A program made the translations under genes and the position numbers. This document shows, one piece after another, positions 22,822 through 22,979 of a DNA stretch of 22,979 nucleotides. The notes below the pieces were generated by a model. The model made no database searches, was not told where the DNA came from, and worked only from the letters and a program-made list of their open reading frames with translations. Location of the stretch: assembly GCA_905201305.1 (NCBI GenBank), contig CAJKNS010000006.1:1-22979 (forward strand), read 5' to 3'. Position 1 is the first letter of the stretch, and every line of letters begins with the position of its first letter. This DNA is from an uncultured Eubacteriales bacterium. Its GTDB lineage: Bacteria > Bacillota > Clostridia > Oscillospirales > Oscillospiraceae.

Positions 22822-22979
22822 ATGCTGCAATTCAACAAGGACGCCTTTACCCTGGAAACCCACGTCTATCAGGGAAAGGAAATCGTCTACAAGTTCTATC
22901 AGGACATTCTCTACTGCGAAAAGCCCGTGGACCCCAAATATCAGACCCTGAATATTAAGGAGCCGGTTTCCATCGGCGG
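22822..22979 (+). CDS. Probable tannase/esterase-like alpha/beta hydrolase (3' partial)
   Basis: The first 52 codons of a gene running off the window. The ATG has AGGAGG 7 bp upstream and a near-consensus promoter. The visible part, with GKEIVYKFYQDILYC and PVDPKYQTLNIKEPV, resembles the N-terminus of subtype B tannase-like and related esterases, where an I-x-Y-x-x-Y-x-x-I-x-Y stretch precedes PVDPxYQxLNI. The catalytic Ser/Asp/His residues would lie beyond the edge, so activity cannot be judged. Divergence from a LysR gene suggests induction by a substrate such as an aromatic ester. Confidence 0.6.
   Translation, partial: MLQFNKDAFTLETHVYQGKEIVYKFYQDILYCEKPVDPKYQTLNIKEPVSIG

Noticed and set aside
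22742..22951. 69-codon plus-strand frame at the right edge
   Set aside because: It begins inside the promoter and is out of frame with the start at 22822, which has an ideal ribosome binding site.
1..22979. tRNA, rRNA, CRISPR arrays, prophage or defence genes
   Set aside because: None was seen by eye: no regularly spaced repeats, no rRNA-like blocks and no integrase or transposase motifs. A short tRNA could be missed without a folding search.

Overview
The window (about 23 kb, moderately GC-rich) looks like the chromosome of an anaerobic Clostridia bacterium, probably Oscillospiraceae/Oscillospirales. The signs are strong AAGGAGG-type ribosome binding sites, Bacillota sigma-A promoters (TTGACA/TATAAT, 17-18 bp spacing), a hydrogenase-like Fe-S sensor cluster with DRTGG, RsbW-like and PHP proteins, a CsaB-type pyruvyl transferase and an ECF sigma factor with a long C-terminal extension. 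Genus assignment is an inference; there is no rRNA or other marker here.

Layout. (1) 1-2447, plus strand: a polar amino acid ABC importer (binding protein cut by the window edge, permease, ATPase), with a terminator-like hairpin and a 161-bp TA-flanked palindromic element between the binding-protein and permease genes. (2) 2501-7447, minus strand: a six-gene operon, read from the right as DRTGG protein, RsbW-like ATPase, [FeFe]-hydrogenase-like Fe-S protein, second DRTGG-like protein, PHP-domain protein and ABC exporter. (3) 7628-9999, plus strand: serC-serA, the first two steps of serine synthesis in one operon behind a consensus promoter, followed by hairpins and a duplicated terminator. 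(4) 10278-13072, plus strand: a MATE transporter overlapping mnmE. (5) 13123-19875, minus strand: a four-gene envelope polysaccharide operon with two large fusion proteins (O-antigen ligase/polymerase-GT4 and GT4-CsaB-GT4) and two small single-pass membrane proteins. (6) 19876-20330: divergent promoters, a second copy of the 161-bp element and no credible gene. (7) 20331-21602, minus strand: an ECF sigma factor with a C-terminal extension interrupted by an in-frame TAA. (8) 21714-22979: a LysR regulator divergent from the start of a probable tannase/esterase-like gene cut by the window edge.

The most notable observations are the matched pair of 161-bp elements with imperfect terminal inverted repeats, a central palindrome and TA on both sides (a probable MITE family); the sigma factor whose reading frame continues for 114 codons past a stop and which also has a well-formed internal ribosome binding site and start; the three-domain GT4-CsaB-GT4 protein; and the hydrogenase-like protein that keeps several likely cluster-ligand cysteines but seems to have Glu at the usual proton-relay cysteine, which suggests sensing rather than H2 turnover.
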